Assembly: GCA_035566435.1 (NCBI GenBank)
Contig: DATMRF010000114.1
Location: forward strand, 1 to 64,000
From: DATMRF01 sp035566435
GTDB lineage: Bacteria > Verrucomicrobiota > Verrucomicrobiia > Limisphaerales > UBA8199
Length of the DNA: 64,000 nt
Direction of reading: 5' to 3'
The notes under the pieces are model-generated. The model worked only from the letters and a program-made list of their open reading frames with translations. It made no database searches and was not told the origin of the DNA. Each line of letters opens with the position of its first letter. The first letter of the stretch is position 1. The position numbers were made by a program, and so were the translations under genes. This document shows positions 15,737 to 24,677 of this stretch, in pieces.

Positions 15737-16360
15737 TCACCGGTGCAGCAATTGCGGGTTGTGTTTCACGAGGAGGAATCCTCCTACGATCACCAGGAGG
15801 AAAACGCCGAAAGCGATCAGCGCCGCAACGAACTTCAACGCGCGGGCCTGCTGCAACACCCGGCGACTGCGCTCCCGTTCTGATTCCATGAACAGCGCGA
15901 ATTCTTTATCGGCAGAGATGACTTCCTCGACGTCATCCTTGAGTTTGAGCGTCAACCAGGCGGGGGATGCGCCGCGCCAGGCCGCCGGCAATTTCTGCAG
16001 TGCGTCGTCGTCGGCTTTCGCCAGCCCGCTGTGATGCCAAAAGGGCGCCTGTTCCTGGGTCCATAGCCGCAGCAGCCCGTGATTGGCGGCGACGGCTTGC
16101 AGCCGATCCAAAAGCGGCTGGCGGAGCGGCTCCGCATGGGCGAAATCGGTGAAGGCCTCGCTGTGGACGAGCCCCTGGCGCTGGGTGATTTGCAGGCCCA
16201 TCGCGCCGAGCAATTGGCCGTCGGCGCCCTCCGCCACCTGGAATTCCGTGATTCGTTTGGCAAGGTCGTCCACCGGGAAGTTCATCGACTTCCATAGCTT
16301 CATCAGCGCGTCCATGTCATCCAGCGTCGCTCGCCGCACGCGGTAATTCGACGGAGTCAT
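15737..16360 (-). CDS. GNAT acetyltransferase-like protein with C-terminal membrane anchor
   Basis: 207 residues. The first 150 follow a GNAT plan: VRRATLDDMDALMKLW at the start, a strand-turn GADGQLLGAMGLQI, and PLLDRLQAVAANHGLLRLW as the helix-strand near the acetyl-CoA site. The usual R/Q-x-x-G-x-G/A loop is weak, so activity is uncertain. The last 35 residues contain one transmembrane helix (FVAALIAFGVFLLVIVGGFLLV), which places the domain at the membrane with the enzyme probably cytosolic. No operon partner is obvious. Confidence 0.62.
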   Translation of the reverse strand: MTPSNYRVRRATLDDMDALMKLWKSMNFPVDDLAKRITEFQVAEGADGQLLGAMGLQITQRQGLVHSEAFTDFAHAEPLRQPLLDRLQAVAANHGLLRLWTQEQAPFWHHSGLAKADDDALQKLPAAWRGASPAWLTLKLKDDVEEVISADKEFALFMESERERSRRVLQQARALKFVAALIAFGVFLLVIVGGFLLVKHNPQLLHR

Positions 16361-16472
16361 CGCGCGAATTCTAGAAAACCAGCTGCGAAGATCAAACGAG
16401 AAGATCGGCGCCCATCTCCCGCCGAAACTATTTCCTTCCTCATTCCCTGGTTGCTATCTTACGGCCCTGACT

Positions 16473-18638
16473 ATGACACACGTCGTCGCAGAACATTGGA
16501 ATCGACTCATACCGGTTGCGGGGTTCGCGGCCGCACTTTTGTTTGCCGGCCTGCTCCAGGCTCGCGCCGCCGAGCCGGGCGAGCCTTCCGCCCCGGGCGC
16601 CGTGGGCAAGACCGTGGTGGCGGAAGATCCTAACCTTTGGTTGGAGGATGTCACCGGCGAGCGGGCGCTGGCCTGGGTCCGCGAGCAAAATGCGCAGAGC
16701 ACAAAGGAGTTGGAGGCTTCACCGGATTTCGAGCCGATTCGCCAACGCCTGCTGTCCATCCTGGACTCAAAAGAGCGGATTCCTTATGTCGCGAAGCACG
16801 GCGCTTACTATTACAACTTTTGGCGCGACGAAAAAAATGTGCGCGGGGTCTGGCGGCGGACGAGTTTGGCGGAGTTCAAGAAGGCGGAGCCGGCGTGGGA
16901 AACTGTGCTCGACCTGGACAAGCTCGCGTCGCTCGAAAAGGAGAACTGGGTTTGGAAAGGCTACGACGTGTTGTATCCCACGTACGACCGTTGTTTGGTC
17001 TCGCTCTCCCACGGCGGCGCCGACGCGAGCGTCGTGCGGGAGTTTAATCTCAACGACAAAGAATTTGTGACGAACGGGTTTTACTTGCCGGAGGCGAAGA
17101 GCCACGTCGCGTGGCGGGACCGGGACGCGCTGTATGTGGGCACTGACTTCGGTCCGGGCTCGATGACCGACTCGGGCTACCCGCGCATCGTCAAGGAATG
17201 GCGGCGTGGCACCCCGCTGTCGGCTGCCAAGTTCGTCTTTGAGGGCAAAGCGGAAGATGTCAGCGTGGACGCGTCGGTCGATCATGACCACGGACACACC
17301 TACGATTTCATTCATCGCGGTGTGACCTTCTTTACCAGCGAGGAGTACGTCCGGCGGGGAGATAACTGGGTTAAGCTGGACAAACCTGCCGATGCCACCG
17401 TGGGTACTTTCGAGGACCAACTGGTGCTGCGGTTGCGGTCGGATTGGACCGTCGGAGACAAAACCTATCCCGCCGGCTCGTTGCTTGCCGCCGATTTCGA
17501 CGGCTACCTGAAAGGCGACCGGAAATTTGAAACGCTCTTCGCTCCCACCGAGCGAAAGAGCCTGGCTGCGACCAGCGAGACGAAACACTATCTCATCGTC
17601 AACGAACTTGAGAATGTGCGAAATCGTTTGTACGTCCTCCAGCACAAGGATGGAAAATGGACGCGGGTGCCGCTGGAGACGCCCGCCTTCGGCTCTGTGG
17701 GCGTGAGCGGAATCGATCCGGATGAGTCGGACGATTATTTTATGACGGTGACGGATTTTCTGACTCCCTCCAGCCTTTATCTGGGCGCCCTTGGCCGCGG
17801 CGAGCGCGAAAAACTCAAGACCCTGCCGGCCTTTTTCAAGGCGGACGGTTTGGAAATTTCCCAGCACGAAGCGACGTCGAAGGATGGAACCCGCGTCCCT
17901 TATTTCCAGGTGAGCCGGAAGGGCCTGCGCTACGATGGGAACAACCCGACGTTGCTTTACGGCTACGGCGGTTTCGAAATCTCGATGCTGCCGGCCTATA
18001 GCGCGAACGTGGGCACCGCCTGGCTCGAACGCGGCGGCGTGTACGTGCTGGCCAACATCCGCGGTGGGGGCGAGTTTGGACCCAAATGGCACGCGGCGGC
18101 GCGGAAGCAAAACCGGCAGCGCGCCTACGACGATTTTATCGCGGTAGCGGAAGACTTGCTCGCGCGGAAAGTGACTTCAGCCAAACACCTCGGCATCCAG
18201 GGCGGCTCGAACGGCGGTTTGTTAATGGGCGTCATGCTCACCGAAAGGCCGGACCTTTTCAAAGCCGTGGTGTGCCAGGTGCCGCTGCTGGATATGCACC
18301 GCTTCAATCACCTGCTCGCGGGCGCGAGCTGGATGGATGAATATGGCAACCCCGACAAGCCCGACGAGTGGGCCTACATCAGCAAGTACTCTCCCTACCA
18401 GAACGTCCTCAAGGACAAGCAATACCCGCGCGTGTTGTTCACCACTTCAACTCGCGACGACCGGGTGCATCCCGGCCACGCGCGAAAAATGGTCGCCCGG
18501 ATGAAAGAGCAGGGGCACGACGTTTTGTATTACGAGAACACCGAGGGCGGACATGGCGGCGCCGCGAATAACAAACAATCCGCGTTTATGTCGGCACTGG
18601 CCTATACCTTTCTCCGCAAAGAACTCGGGCTGGAGTGA
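16473..18638 (+). CDS. Exported prolyl oligopeptidase (peptidase family S9A)
   Basis: 721 residues with a signal peptide (LIPVAGFAAALLFAGLL, cut near ARAAE). The N-terminal linker (DPNLWLEDVTGERALAWV) is typical of S9A, followed by a seven-bladed propeller and a C-terminal alpha/beta-hydrolase domain. The catalytic triad is visible: Ser579 in GIQGGSNGGLLMG, Asp in TRDDRVHPGHA (662-663), and His694 in EGGHGGA. It cleaves short peptides after proline, here in the periplasm. It is monocistronic and convergent with the aldo/keto reductase gene. Confidence 0.93.
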   Translation: MTHVVAEHWNRLIPVAGFAAALLFAGLLQARAAEPGEPSAPGAVGKTVVAEDPNLWLEDVTGERALAWVREQNAQSTKELEASPDFEPIRQRLLSILDSKERIPYVAKHGAYYYNFWRDEKNVRGVWRRTSLAEFKKAEPAWETVLDLDKLASLEKENWVWKGYDVLYPTYDRCLVSLSHGGADASVVREFNLNDKEFVTNGFYLPEAKSHVAWRDRDALYVGTDFGPGSMTDSGYPRIVKEWRRGTPLSAAKFVFEGKAEDVSVDASVDHDHGHTYDFIHRGVTFFTSEEYVRRGDNWVKLDKPADATVGTFEDQLVLRLRSDWTVGDKTYPAGSLLAADFDGYLKGDRKFETLFAPTERKSLAATSETKHYLIVNELENVRNRLYVLQHKDGKWTRVPLETPAFGSVGVSGIDPDESDDYFMTVTDFLTPSSLYLGALGRGEREKLKTLPAFFKADGLEISQHEATSKDGTRVPYFQVSRKGLRYDGNNPTLLYGYGGFEISMLPAYSANVGTAWLERGGVYVLANIRGGGEFGPKWHAAARKQNRQRAYDDFIAVAEDLLARKVTSAKHLGIQGGSNGGLLMGVMLTERPDLFKAVVCQVPLLDMHRFNHLLAGASWMDEYGNPDKPDEWAYISKYSPYQNVLKDKQYPRVLFTTSTRDDRVHPGHARKMVARMKEQGHDVLYYENTEGGHGGAANNKQSAFMSALAYTFLRKELGLE

Positions 18639-18650
18639 GGATTCCGGCTT

Positions 18651-19550
18651 TCATCCGGCAACTTCAAGCTCCGCCGCTGCTGCATTGGCTGCAACCTGCG
18701 CGGGGTCTTTGCAGCCCGGAATCACCGCCGAGACCAATGGATTCTTCAGACACCACGCGAGCGCCCATTGAGCCATAGGCATCCCGGCGGGCACCTCGCC
18801 GAGTTTTACCCTCTCCACTTCTGCCAGGTCCATTTTTAACTTTTCGGCGTCAAACGTCGCCCGCACGTCATTCGGTGGGAACGCCGCGCCGGCGCGATAC
18901 TTGCCGCTGAGCAATCCGCTCGCCAGCGGCACCCGGGCCAGGATGCCGAGGCGGTCACGCTCCGCGTGGGGGAAGTACATCCGCTCCGGCCGCCGGTCGA
19001 GTCGATTGTAAATTACCTGGAGAACCTCCGAGCCAACCTTTCGAGACTCGCGAGCCTGCAACTCACTGCCCTTGCCCAGAATGGAAATTCCGAGATGACG
19101 GATTTTTCCTGCTCGTTTTTGTTCCGCCAGCATGGACCACAATTCTTCGTTCTGGAATACCGCGTCGGAGCCTGAATGGAACTGGTATAAATCGAGCGTC
19201 TCCACGCCCAAAGCACGTAGCGAGCCCTCGAGTTGGCGGCGCATGTCCGTTACGGAGAAAGCGTCATCGCGGTCCATGAACCCTTTGAAGTGGTGCCCGA
19301 ACTTGGTGGCGACGAGCCAGCGCGACCGGTCGTGCCGCCTGAGATAATCGCCCACCAGCCGCTCCGAGAGATGGTCCCCGTAGCACTCGGCGGTGTCGAT
19401 CAAGTTTATTCCCCAATTCGCGGCCTGATCCAGGATGGCATCGACTTCGGCCTGCGAAAATTCGCGGCCCCATTCGCCCCCGAATTGCCATGTGCCGACC
19501 CCGATGACCGAGACGTGGAGTCCCGTGCTGCCCAGAATCCGATAGCGCAT
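18651..19550 (-). CDS. Aldo/keto reductase
   Basis: 299 residues, a full-length TIM barrel of the AKR family. Motifs: RILGSTGLHVSVIGVGTW at the start, INLIDTAECYGDHLSE with the catalytic Asp and Tyr, WLVATKFGHH with the catalytic Lys, LDLYQFHSGSD, and the NADPH-binding C-terminal region LKNPLVSAVIPGCKDPAQV. The enzyme reduces carbonyls with NADPH; the substrate is not predictable. It stands alone between the prolyl oligopeptidase and the MauE/DoxX gene. Confidence 0.92.
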   Translation of the reverse strand: MRYRILGSTGLHVSVIGVGTWQFGGEWGREFSQAEVDAILDQAANWGINLIDTAECYGDHLSERLVGDYLRRHDRSRWLVATKFGHHFKGFMDRDDAFSVTDMRRQLEGSLRALGVETLDLYQFHSGSDAVFQNEELWSMLAEQKRAGKIRHLGISILGKGSELQARESRKVGSEVLQVIYNRLDRRPERMYFPHAERDRLGILARVPLASGLLSGKYRAGAAFPPNDVRATFDAEKLKMDLAEVERVKLGEVPAGMPMAQWALAWCLKNPLVSAVIPGCKDPAQVAANAAAAELEVAG

Positions 19551-19611
19551 GGCACTACCCTACCTCAGAGGCCGGCGAAACCATAACCGAACGCGAACGA
19601 GGATGCGAAAT

Positions 19612-20241
19612 TCACGGGGGCTCAGCGTTCGCTGACCGACTGGCGTCGCTTCGCCCTCTCCCGTCGGAAGAGAGCAGGGGTGAGGGGAATTGCTTTTCTG
19701 CACCGTTGAACGCCTCGAGTTCCGGGATTTCGGATTCTGTTTCGTCCGACCCGAACAAGCTGAACCGCGCGGACAATGGCCGGCCGCGCCCGCTAAGAAG
19801 CCAACACGAGAGCAGTACAAACAAAGAGTTCTCGAGGACCTTTTTCCAAATGAGGACCTCGCCAGCCCCGCAGCCGCAATCGAATTTCACCGTCCAAAAC
19901 GCCACACCCTGGGCCGCCGCGATTGCCAGGGCGCGCTTCACCACGACAAGAGTGAAGGGGGCCAGCAGTAGGACCAGCATCAAGGCCGTCCCTCGAACCG
20001 CCACGCCGGCTACCAGCAGGAGCCCGCAGAATACCTCGAACCACGGCAGGCAGGCCGCGATCGTGTTTAGAAGAAACGGATCGCCAACCAGTTCATATTG
20101 TCGCACCAATTTCAGGAAGGCTTCCGGATGCACGGCCTTTTGCATCCCCATATAAACGAAGAAACCGCCGAGTACCCAGCGCGCAAGCACCGCGAGCATA
20201 TCCGCACGGGTTGGGTTGGTAGAAAGTGGCCGGGCGCTCAT
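19612..20241 (-). CDS. MauE/DoxX-type redox-associated membrane protein
   Basis: 209 residues with four hydrophobic helices in the first 145 residues (ARWVLGGFFVYMGMQKAV, LPWFEVFCGLLLVAGVAV, ALMLVLLLAPFTLVVVKR, NSLFVLLSCWLLSG). The segment TVKFDCGCGAGEVL carries the paired cysteines seen in the MauE/DoxX family, suggesting thiol redox relay in the membrane. The last 60 residues are polar and look like read-through into repeat-type DNA (SPLLSSDGRGRSD). It is the third gene of an operon with DUF1573 and rhodanese genes, starting seven bases after the rhodanese stop. Confidence 0.75.
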   Translation of the reverse strand: MSARPLSTNPTRADMLAVLARWVLGGFFVYMGMQKAVHPEAFLKLVRQYELVGDPFLLNTIAACLPWFEVFCGLLLVAGVAVRGTALMLVLLLAPFTLVVVKRALAIAAAQGVAFWTVKFDCGCGAGEVLIWKKVLENSLFVLLSCWLLSGRGRPLSARFSLFGSDETESEIPELEAFNGAEKQFPSPLLSSDGRGRSDASRSANAEPP

Positions 20242-20248
20242 ACCCGGG

Positions 20249-20866
20249 CTACCTGGGAGCTTCCAGCATTCGGCCGCTCCTCCGCTGTCCTAGTTCCACT
20301 GGCAACCGATTGTTCGTCCATTCGGTGAAGCCGCCTTCATAGACGAAAAGCTTTTCTTTCGGCACGACGGGCGCGAGCACGACGCTGGCGGTGAGCAGGC
20401 TGTCCTCGCACGCGCCGCCGGCGCAATAAACGAGCACCGTCTGCGCCGCGAGGCAAGCCGGGAGCACGGCGGCGAGATAATCTTCTTTGTGATAGTAATC
20501 CAATTGGTAGGCGCCCGGGATGTGGCCGGCCTGGTAATGTTCAGCGTCGCGCGCGTCAACGAACACTATCCCATCCTGGTCGCGGCGTGGATCCTGGAAG
20601 AGCTGCTGCACCAGGTTGCTGTCGGCCGCGCGCAAACCGAGTTCGCGAATTTGGGTCTCCAGCCTAGTCACCGGAACACCGGCGTTCGCTTCCGGGCCGG
20701 GGCGCAAAAGATTTGTGCCTGGCTGCGCGTTCGCAGCCAGGTGGGTGTCGTTGGGGAAATAGTTCCGCGTGAGCGTGAGGCCCCGCGGAGAGAGGGCGTT
20801 GGCGGCGAAGGCGAGAGCGGCTCCTGCTGCCGCTACAGCCAGACCTTCCAACAGCACTTTTCTCAC
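20249..20866 (-). CDS. Exported or membrane-anchored rhodanese-like protein
   Basis: 205 residues. The N-terminal hydrophobic segment (LLEGLAVAAAGAALAFAANAL) is a signal or anchor. The rhodanese fold includes VFVDARDAEHYQAGHIPGA and the active-site loop VYCAGGACEDS, where the first Cys would carry persulfide; the C-terminal YEGGFTEWTNN is the standard closing motif. It lies one base after the DUF1573 gene stop and seven bases before the MauE/DoxX gene. I infer sulfur or thiol transfer outside the cytoplasm. Confidence 0.86.
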   Translation of the reverse strand: MRKVLLEGLAVAAAGAALAFAANALSPRGLTLTRNYFPNDTHLAANAQPGTNLLRPGPEANAGVPVTRLETQIRELGLRAADSNLVQQLFQDPRRDQDGIVFVDARDAEHYQAGHIPGAYQLDYYHKEDYLAAVLPACLAAQTVLVYCAGGACEDSLLTASVVLAPVVPKEKLFVYEGGFTEWTNNRLPVELGQRRSGRMLEAPR

Positions 20867-20867
20867 A

Positions 20868-22013
20868 TTAGCGGTCCGGGTGGGCAGCCTGCGCGGTGGG
20901 CAAGAGCGGCGCCGGGCGGACGGCAGGCGGCAGCGTCGCGGCGGGAACGCCGGCCGGTTGGGGCGGAGGAACCGTGCGGGGCATCTGCACGATGGGCACG
21001 TTAATCAGCGGCAGGCGGGGATTGCTGGATTTAGCGGTGAAGGCAACCTGCTGGCCAGGAGGGATAGTGAACCCCTCGGGGAACGTGAACGATATGTTGA
21101 ACGTTTTCCCGGGCGAAAGCTCCCGGAGTTGCACCTCCACCCCCGGCACGTTCACCGCGAGGTCGGAGAGAACCATGGCATTGGTGCTGTTGTTCTGGAT
21201 GGTGACGGCTGGAGTGGCTCGCGTGGTCAGCGGGTTCTGCGGCAGCGTGATTTGCGGAGGCATGACGATGACCGGCTGCTGCACGTTGGCCCAAAAGGGA
21301 ACTTCGATGGAAGCCAGATCGGCGAGGGAGGTTTTCAAGGTCACCTTGCCCTGGATGCTGCCTGGGGTGAGCGGTGGGACGGCCTCGAGCGTCAACTGAT
21401 ACTCCTTGCCGGGCTGAGTCGTGGTGAGGCGGGCGGTAAACGCCTTGGTGTTGCATTCGGGATCGGACAGAGTGAGGGGCCCATCCGTGTTGTTGATAAT
21501 GCGGATCACCGCCGAAGCCGTCGGCGAATCCGGCAGAATGTTGAGCACCGTGTAGGGGGGAACGTATTCGATTGGCTTCCAGACGGAGCCTTTAAGCTGC
21601 AGGACCACTGTCGGGGTCGTGCGGTCGTTCGAGGTCACCGTGACCGTCTTGAACACTGGGCCGTTGAAATTGGCGCTATTGAACTGGACCGGGACATTTC
21701 CGGTTTCACCGGCCTTCACCACCCGCGTCCAATCACCAGCGGTCGTGCAGCCGCAGGAAGGCTGAACCGCTTTGACCTCCAGCACCTGGTCACCTGTGTT
21801 GGTAAACACAAACGAGTATTTCACCGGCTCGCCCGCTTTCACGCGCCCGAAGTCATACACCGGTGTCGCAAACTGGATCTTCGGACCAGCCGGGTTGGCA
21901 CCAGCTCCAGCCTGCGGAACTGCTGCCGGAGCAGCCGGTTGTCGCGCCGGTGCCGGCATCGCGCCCATTCCGATTATGAATGCCAGGATCAAATTCCTTT
22001 TTGTCATATGCAT
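20868..22013 (-). CDS. Exported DUF1573 protein
   Basis: 381 residues with a signal peptide (LILAFIIGMGAMPAPA). Residues about 45-150 form the DUF1573 immunoglobulin-like domain: FATPVYDFGRVKAGEPVKY, FTNTGDQVLEV and the signature QPSCGCTTAGDW. Further beta-sandwich repeats follow, ending in a Pro/Ala-rich tail. DUF1573 proteins are common in Verrucomicrobiota and Bacteroidota; no reaction is known. An AAGAG/GAGAA stretch before the ATG cluster at 22005-22013 supports initiation there. It leads the three-gene operon. Confidence 0.85.
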   Translation of the reverse strand: MHMTKRNLILAFIIGMGAMPAPARQPAAPAAVPQAGAGANPAGPKIQFATPVYDFGRVKAGEPVKYSFVFTNTGDQVLEVKAVQPSCGCTTAGDWTRVVKAGETGNVPVQFNSANFNGPVFKTVTVTSNDRTTPTVVLQLKGSVWKPIEYVPPYTVLNILPDSPTASAVIRIINNTDGPLTLSDPECNTKAFTARLTTTQPGKEYQLTLEAVPPLTPGSIQGKVTLKTSLADLASIEVPFWANVQQPVIVMPPQITLPQNPLTTRATPAVTIQNNSTNAMVLSDLAVNVPGVEVQLRELSPGKTFNISFTFPEGFTIPPGQQVAFTAKSSNPRLPLINVPIVQMPRTVPPPQPAGVPAATLPPAVRPAPLLPTAQAAHPDR

Positions 22014-22065
22014 ATATTCTCTTGTCCGATTTAAAGTATCACAAATCCAACCGCAGAACGAAAGC

Positions 22066-23337
22066 TCATTTTACCGCGGCCTCAACCCAGTCCAATCCCA
22101 ATTGGTTGCTGAGCACGGTCAGCTCTTTCCCGAGCCCGGGGAGGCAAGGCAGCAGCCTCGCGCTGCGCTCGCGAATCCAGGGTTCGGTTCCGTTCCGGGC
22201 GCTGAGGTCGCCCGTTAAGTCGAGCAGCCGCCGCCACTCGTTCCGCCACTCCCGGTTGTAACCCTCAAGGAGGTCGAACTGCGCCTGCCCACGCAGGGTT
22301 TTTTGCAGCGCGGCGGCCAGCATCCCGGCTTCGGCAAACCCGGCGTTCATGCTTTGCACACCGACGGGGCCGGTTTGGTGCGCGGCATCGCCCGCAAGCC
22401 AGCACCGGTTCCTGCCAAAATCCTTCACCAGCCGCCGCTCGAAAACGACCTCTGTACACCACAGAATTTTCTCAATTTTCGCCTCGAACCACGGCGCCCG
22501 ATGCCGAGCGATCCGTTGCACATATTCGCGAATGCGTTCATCGATCTGCGGTTCAGCGAGCCTCGCGGCGCGGCGCTCTTTCTCCGGGAATTCCGTCGGC
22601 AGTTCCGAACGGACCAATTGAAAAGTCCATCGAAATCTGTTTTTCGGCAAAGGCCACAGCACATTGGTGGTCGTCTGGTCCAGCACGACCCTGACTTCCT
22701 CGGCGTCGGCGGCGTCGGTCTCGAACTCGTAAGCGGCGAAATGTTGTCGCTCCCCGACGTTTTCCTGTTCGAGCCCCAGGCGCTGCCGCAAGGTGGAGTT
22801 TTGGCCGTCGGCGCCCAGCAGGAATTGCGCGCGCACGATGGACCGCTCTTTGACTACGGTTTCCCAATGGGGGACGATGTAGCCAGTGGAAGTTCCAGCA
22901 AATTCCTCGATGGTGATGGCCACGCTTTGCTCTTCGTCCGCGCAGTCCGCGACGCGGTGGTTCCAAAACACTTTGACGCCCGCCCGGCGCAGTCGCTGTT
23001 CCAGCAACGACTCAAAGGCGTTCTGCGGCAGAACCACCAGGAAAGGAAAGTCGCCACCGGCCGACGAGAGGTTTAATTCGGCGCGCTTCACTGCCCCCTC
23101 GTAGAACGCGACCTTCTCAATCCTCCGCCCGCGAGCGATGGCTTCCTCTGCCAGGCCGAACCGGTGCAATGCCTTCAGAGTCGCTGGATGCAAGGCGCAG
23201 GCGTAGCTTCGAGCCGCCGTGCGCTCCTCGCGGTCCACGATGGCTACATCCACCCCAGCATCGGCCAGCAGTAGCGCGCTCCAAAGTCCCACCGGTCCGG
23301 CTCCCGCCACCAGGACCTCGGTTTGCCGTTCGTGCAT
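22066..23337 (-). CDS. FAD-dependent aromatic-type monooxygenase (FAD_binding_3)
   Basis: I use the ATG at 23335-23337 (MHERQTEVLVAG), giving 423 residues. Rossmann motif GAGPVGLWSALLLADAG sits near the N-terminus; LLGADGQNSTLRQ is the DG motif that contacts FAD and NADPH; and CWLAGDAAHQTGPVGVQSM is the GD motif binding the FAD ribityl chain. These three define the p-hydroxybenzoate hydroxylase class. The substrate is unknown. The length is close to the short members of the class. The gene stands alone; a gene-free stretch of about 880 bases lies upstream. Confidence 0.88.
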   Translation of the reverse strand: MHERQTEVLVAGAGPVGLWSALLLADAGVDVAIVDREERTAARSYACALHPATLKALHRFGLAEEAIARGRRIEKVAFYEGAVKRAELNLSSAGGDFPFLVVLPQNAFESLLEQRLRRAGVKVFWNHRVADCADEEQSVAITIEEFAGTSTGYIVPHWETVVKERSIVRAQFLLGADGQNSTLRQRLGLEQENVGERQHFAAYEFETDAADAEEVRVVLDQTTTNVLWPLPKNRFRWTFQLVRSELPTEFPEKERRAARLAEPQIDERIREYVQRIARHRAPWFEAKIEKILWCTEVVFERRLVKDFGRNRCWLAGDAAHQTGPVGVQSMNAGFAEAGMLAAALQKTLRGQAQFDLLEGYNREWRNEWRRLLDLTGDLSARNGTEPWIRERSARLLPCLPGLGKELTVLSNQLGLDWVEAAVK

Positions 23338-23373
23338 AGGTTTCCGTTTCTGTTTTGTGCGGTCTGGCGCCAA

Positions 23374-24217
23374 CCATAGAGCGGTGAGGGTGAAAAGTCA
23401 TGCCCAATTTTGAGACTCCAACCGGGTGCGCGACGTGACGGGCGCCACGTGGCAGGATAAGGGAAAAACTGACGAAGACCGGCGGACCTAAGGAATCGAC
23501 CGGATGCCGTTGAAAACGGTCAACGGGCGATGAGCAGACGTGCAACTGCCACGATCGCAGTCACTAACATAGAAAACATCACCACATCGACGGTGCCAAA
23601 CCTCGCTTCCCGTTTGTCGTTCAGGGGGGCGATGGTGGTGCGGATCCATCCGCCTTTACAGGGGGCCAACTTAAAAGCAGCGCGCTTCATAACTTTGAGA
23701 AAGCATATACCGGGCCGTCGCCGCGTATTCGCACGACTCGCGAAAAGCCCCGGTCGGGATTGCCTCTAAGTGAAAAAAATTTAGTGTTAAGCAGTGTTAG
23801 GCAGTGTTAAGGCCGCGATAGCGGCCATAATGTGGACGGGGTCGGCGGCAAGCGACGGCGCAAGGGTGGAGGGTTTGAGCTCTCATGTTTGTTGGTACGA
23901 ATCTTTTATTTTGCCGCCCGGGTCGTGGCCGGCGACAGTGGCCTCTACTATGTATGGCGCGACAAACCTTGTCTGACGGCGGACAGGCTGGGTTTTGGCA
24001 GAAGTGGTTGCCACTGGAACCAGAGGGGCCGAACGCCACGGGGCGTGGCGGTCCGCGGAAAAGGCTCTCGCTGTAAAGGGCTGGCGCTTTCTTCTCTGTA
24101 AACTGATCGCTTACGTTTTTAGTCGCGCTGTTCTAAGCGGTTGAACTGGTCGATCCGCCTGATTATCATCCCGCCGCGATGAACCAGTGAAGAGGTGCCG
24201 AGGCAAAGCATTCCGAT
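23374..24217. other. Gene-free stretch with tandem decamers
   Basis: No supported gene. It contains three tandem copies of AGTGTTAAGC-type decamers at 23783-23812, followed by GGCCGCGATAGCGGCC, a short hairpin. Open frames here have no protein-family character. Confidence 0.5.
23783..23812 (+). repeat. Tandem decamer AGTGTTAAGC x3
   Basis: Three consecutive ten-base units, AGTGTTAAGC, AGTGTTAGGC and AGTGTTAAGG. Confidence 0.8.
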
Positions 24218-24650
24218 GCCAAGGGCCTGCTGCACTCCACGTGGTTCCTCGGCCTGCTGCTGGTGGCAGCGACGGTGTTTGCCTACCAACCCGTCTAGAA
24301 AGCCGGGTTTATCTGGGACGACGACGCTTACATCACCCAAATCGCTGGCTCAAAAGACAGCCCATCAACCGGGCGCGCCTCGTCCAGATAAGTCCGTTTG
24401 TGGCATCGGCCTGGCCATGGGGCTGTTCACGGTCTGGTGGGAGCGTTACCATTCCGGGACCCAGGGAGGTGTGTTTGCTTTGGGCTTGCGCGCGAGAGTT
24501 CTGATCGCGAGTCATGCGGTGTGGGTTTACGCGGGCAAGCCCGCCGAGGCCCGGGAGGAATTCAGCGAAGTCCTGCGCCTTAAACCGGGAGATGCGGAGG
24601 CCCAGCGCGAGCTGCAGAAACCGGGTGGTGTTCAAATCCTGCGCCAGTAA
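24218..24650 (+). pseudogene. Decayed TPR/glycosyltransferase-like gene (relative of the one at 42175)
   Basis: Pieces of the product at 42175-44220 appear in order but broken. STWFLGLLLVAATVFAYQPV is followed by a stop codon (TAG) where the intact gene has Trp, then KAGFIWDDDAYITQ. RWLKRQPINRARLVQISPFV lies in another frame, then GLAMGLFTVWWERYHSGTQ and VLIASHAVWVYAGK in a third. Finally the frame jumps straight into a TPR-like AREEFSEVLRLKPGDAEAQ before the stop. A nonsense change, a frameshift near 24405 and at least two deletions are therefore present. Confidence 0.82.
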
Positions 24651-24677
24651 CGAAGAATGAGAGATTCAAGCGGGCCC

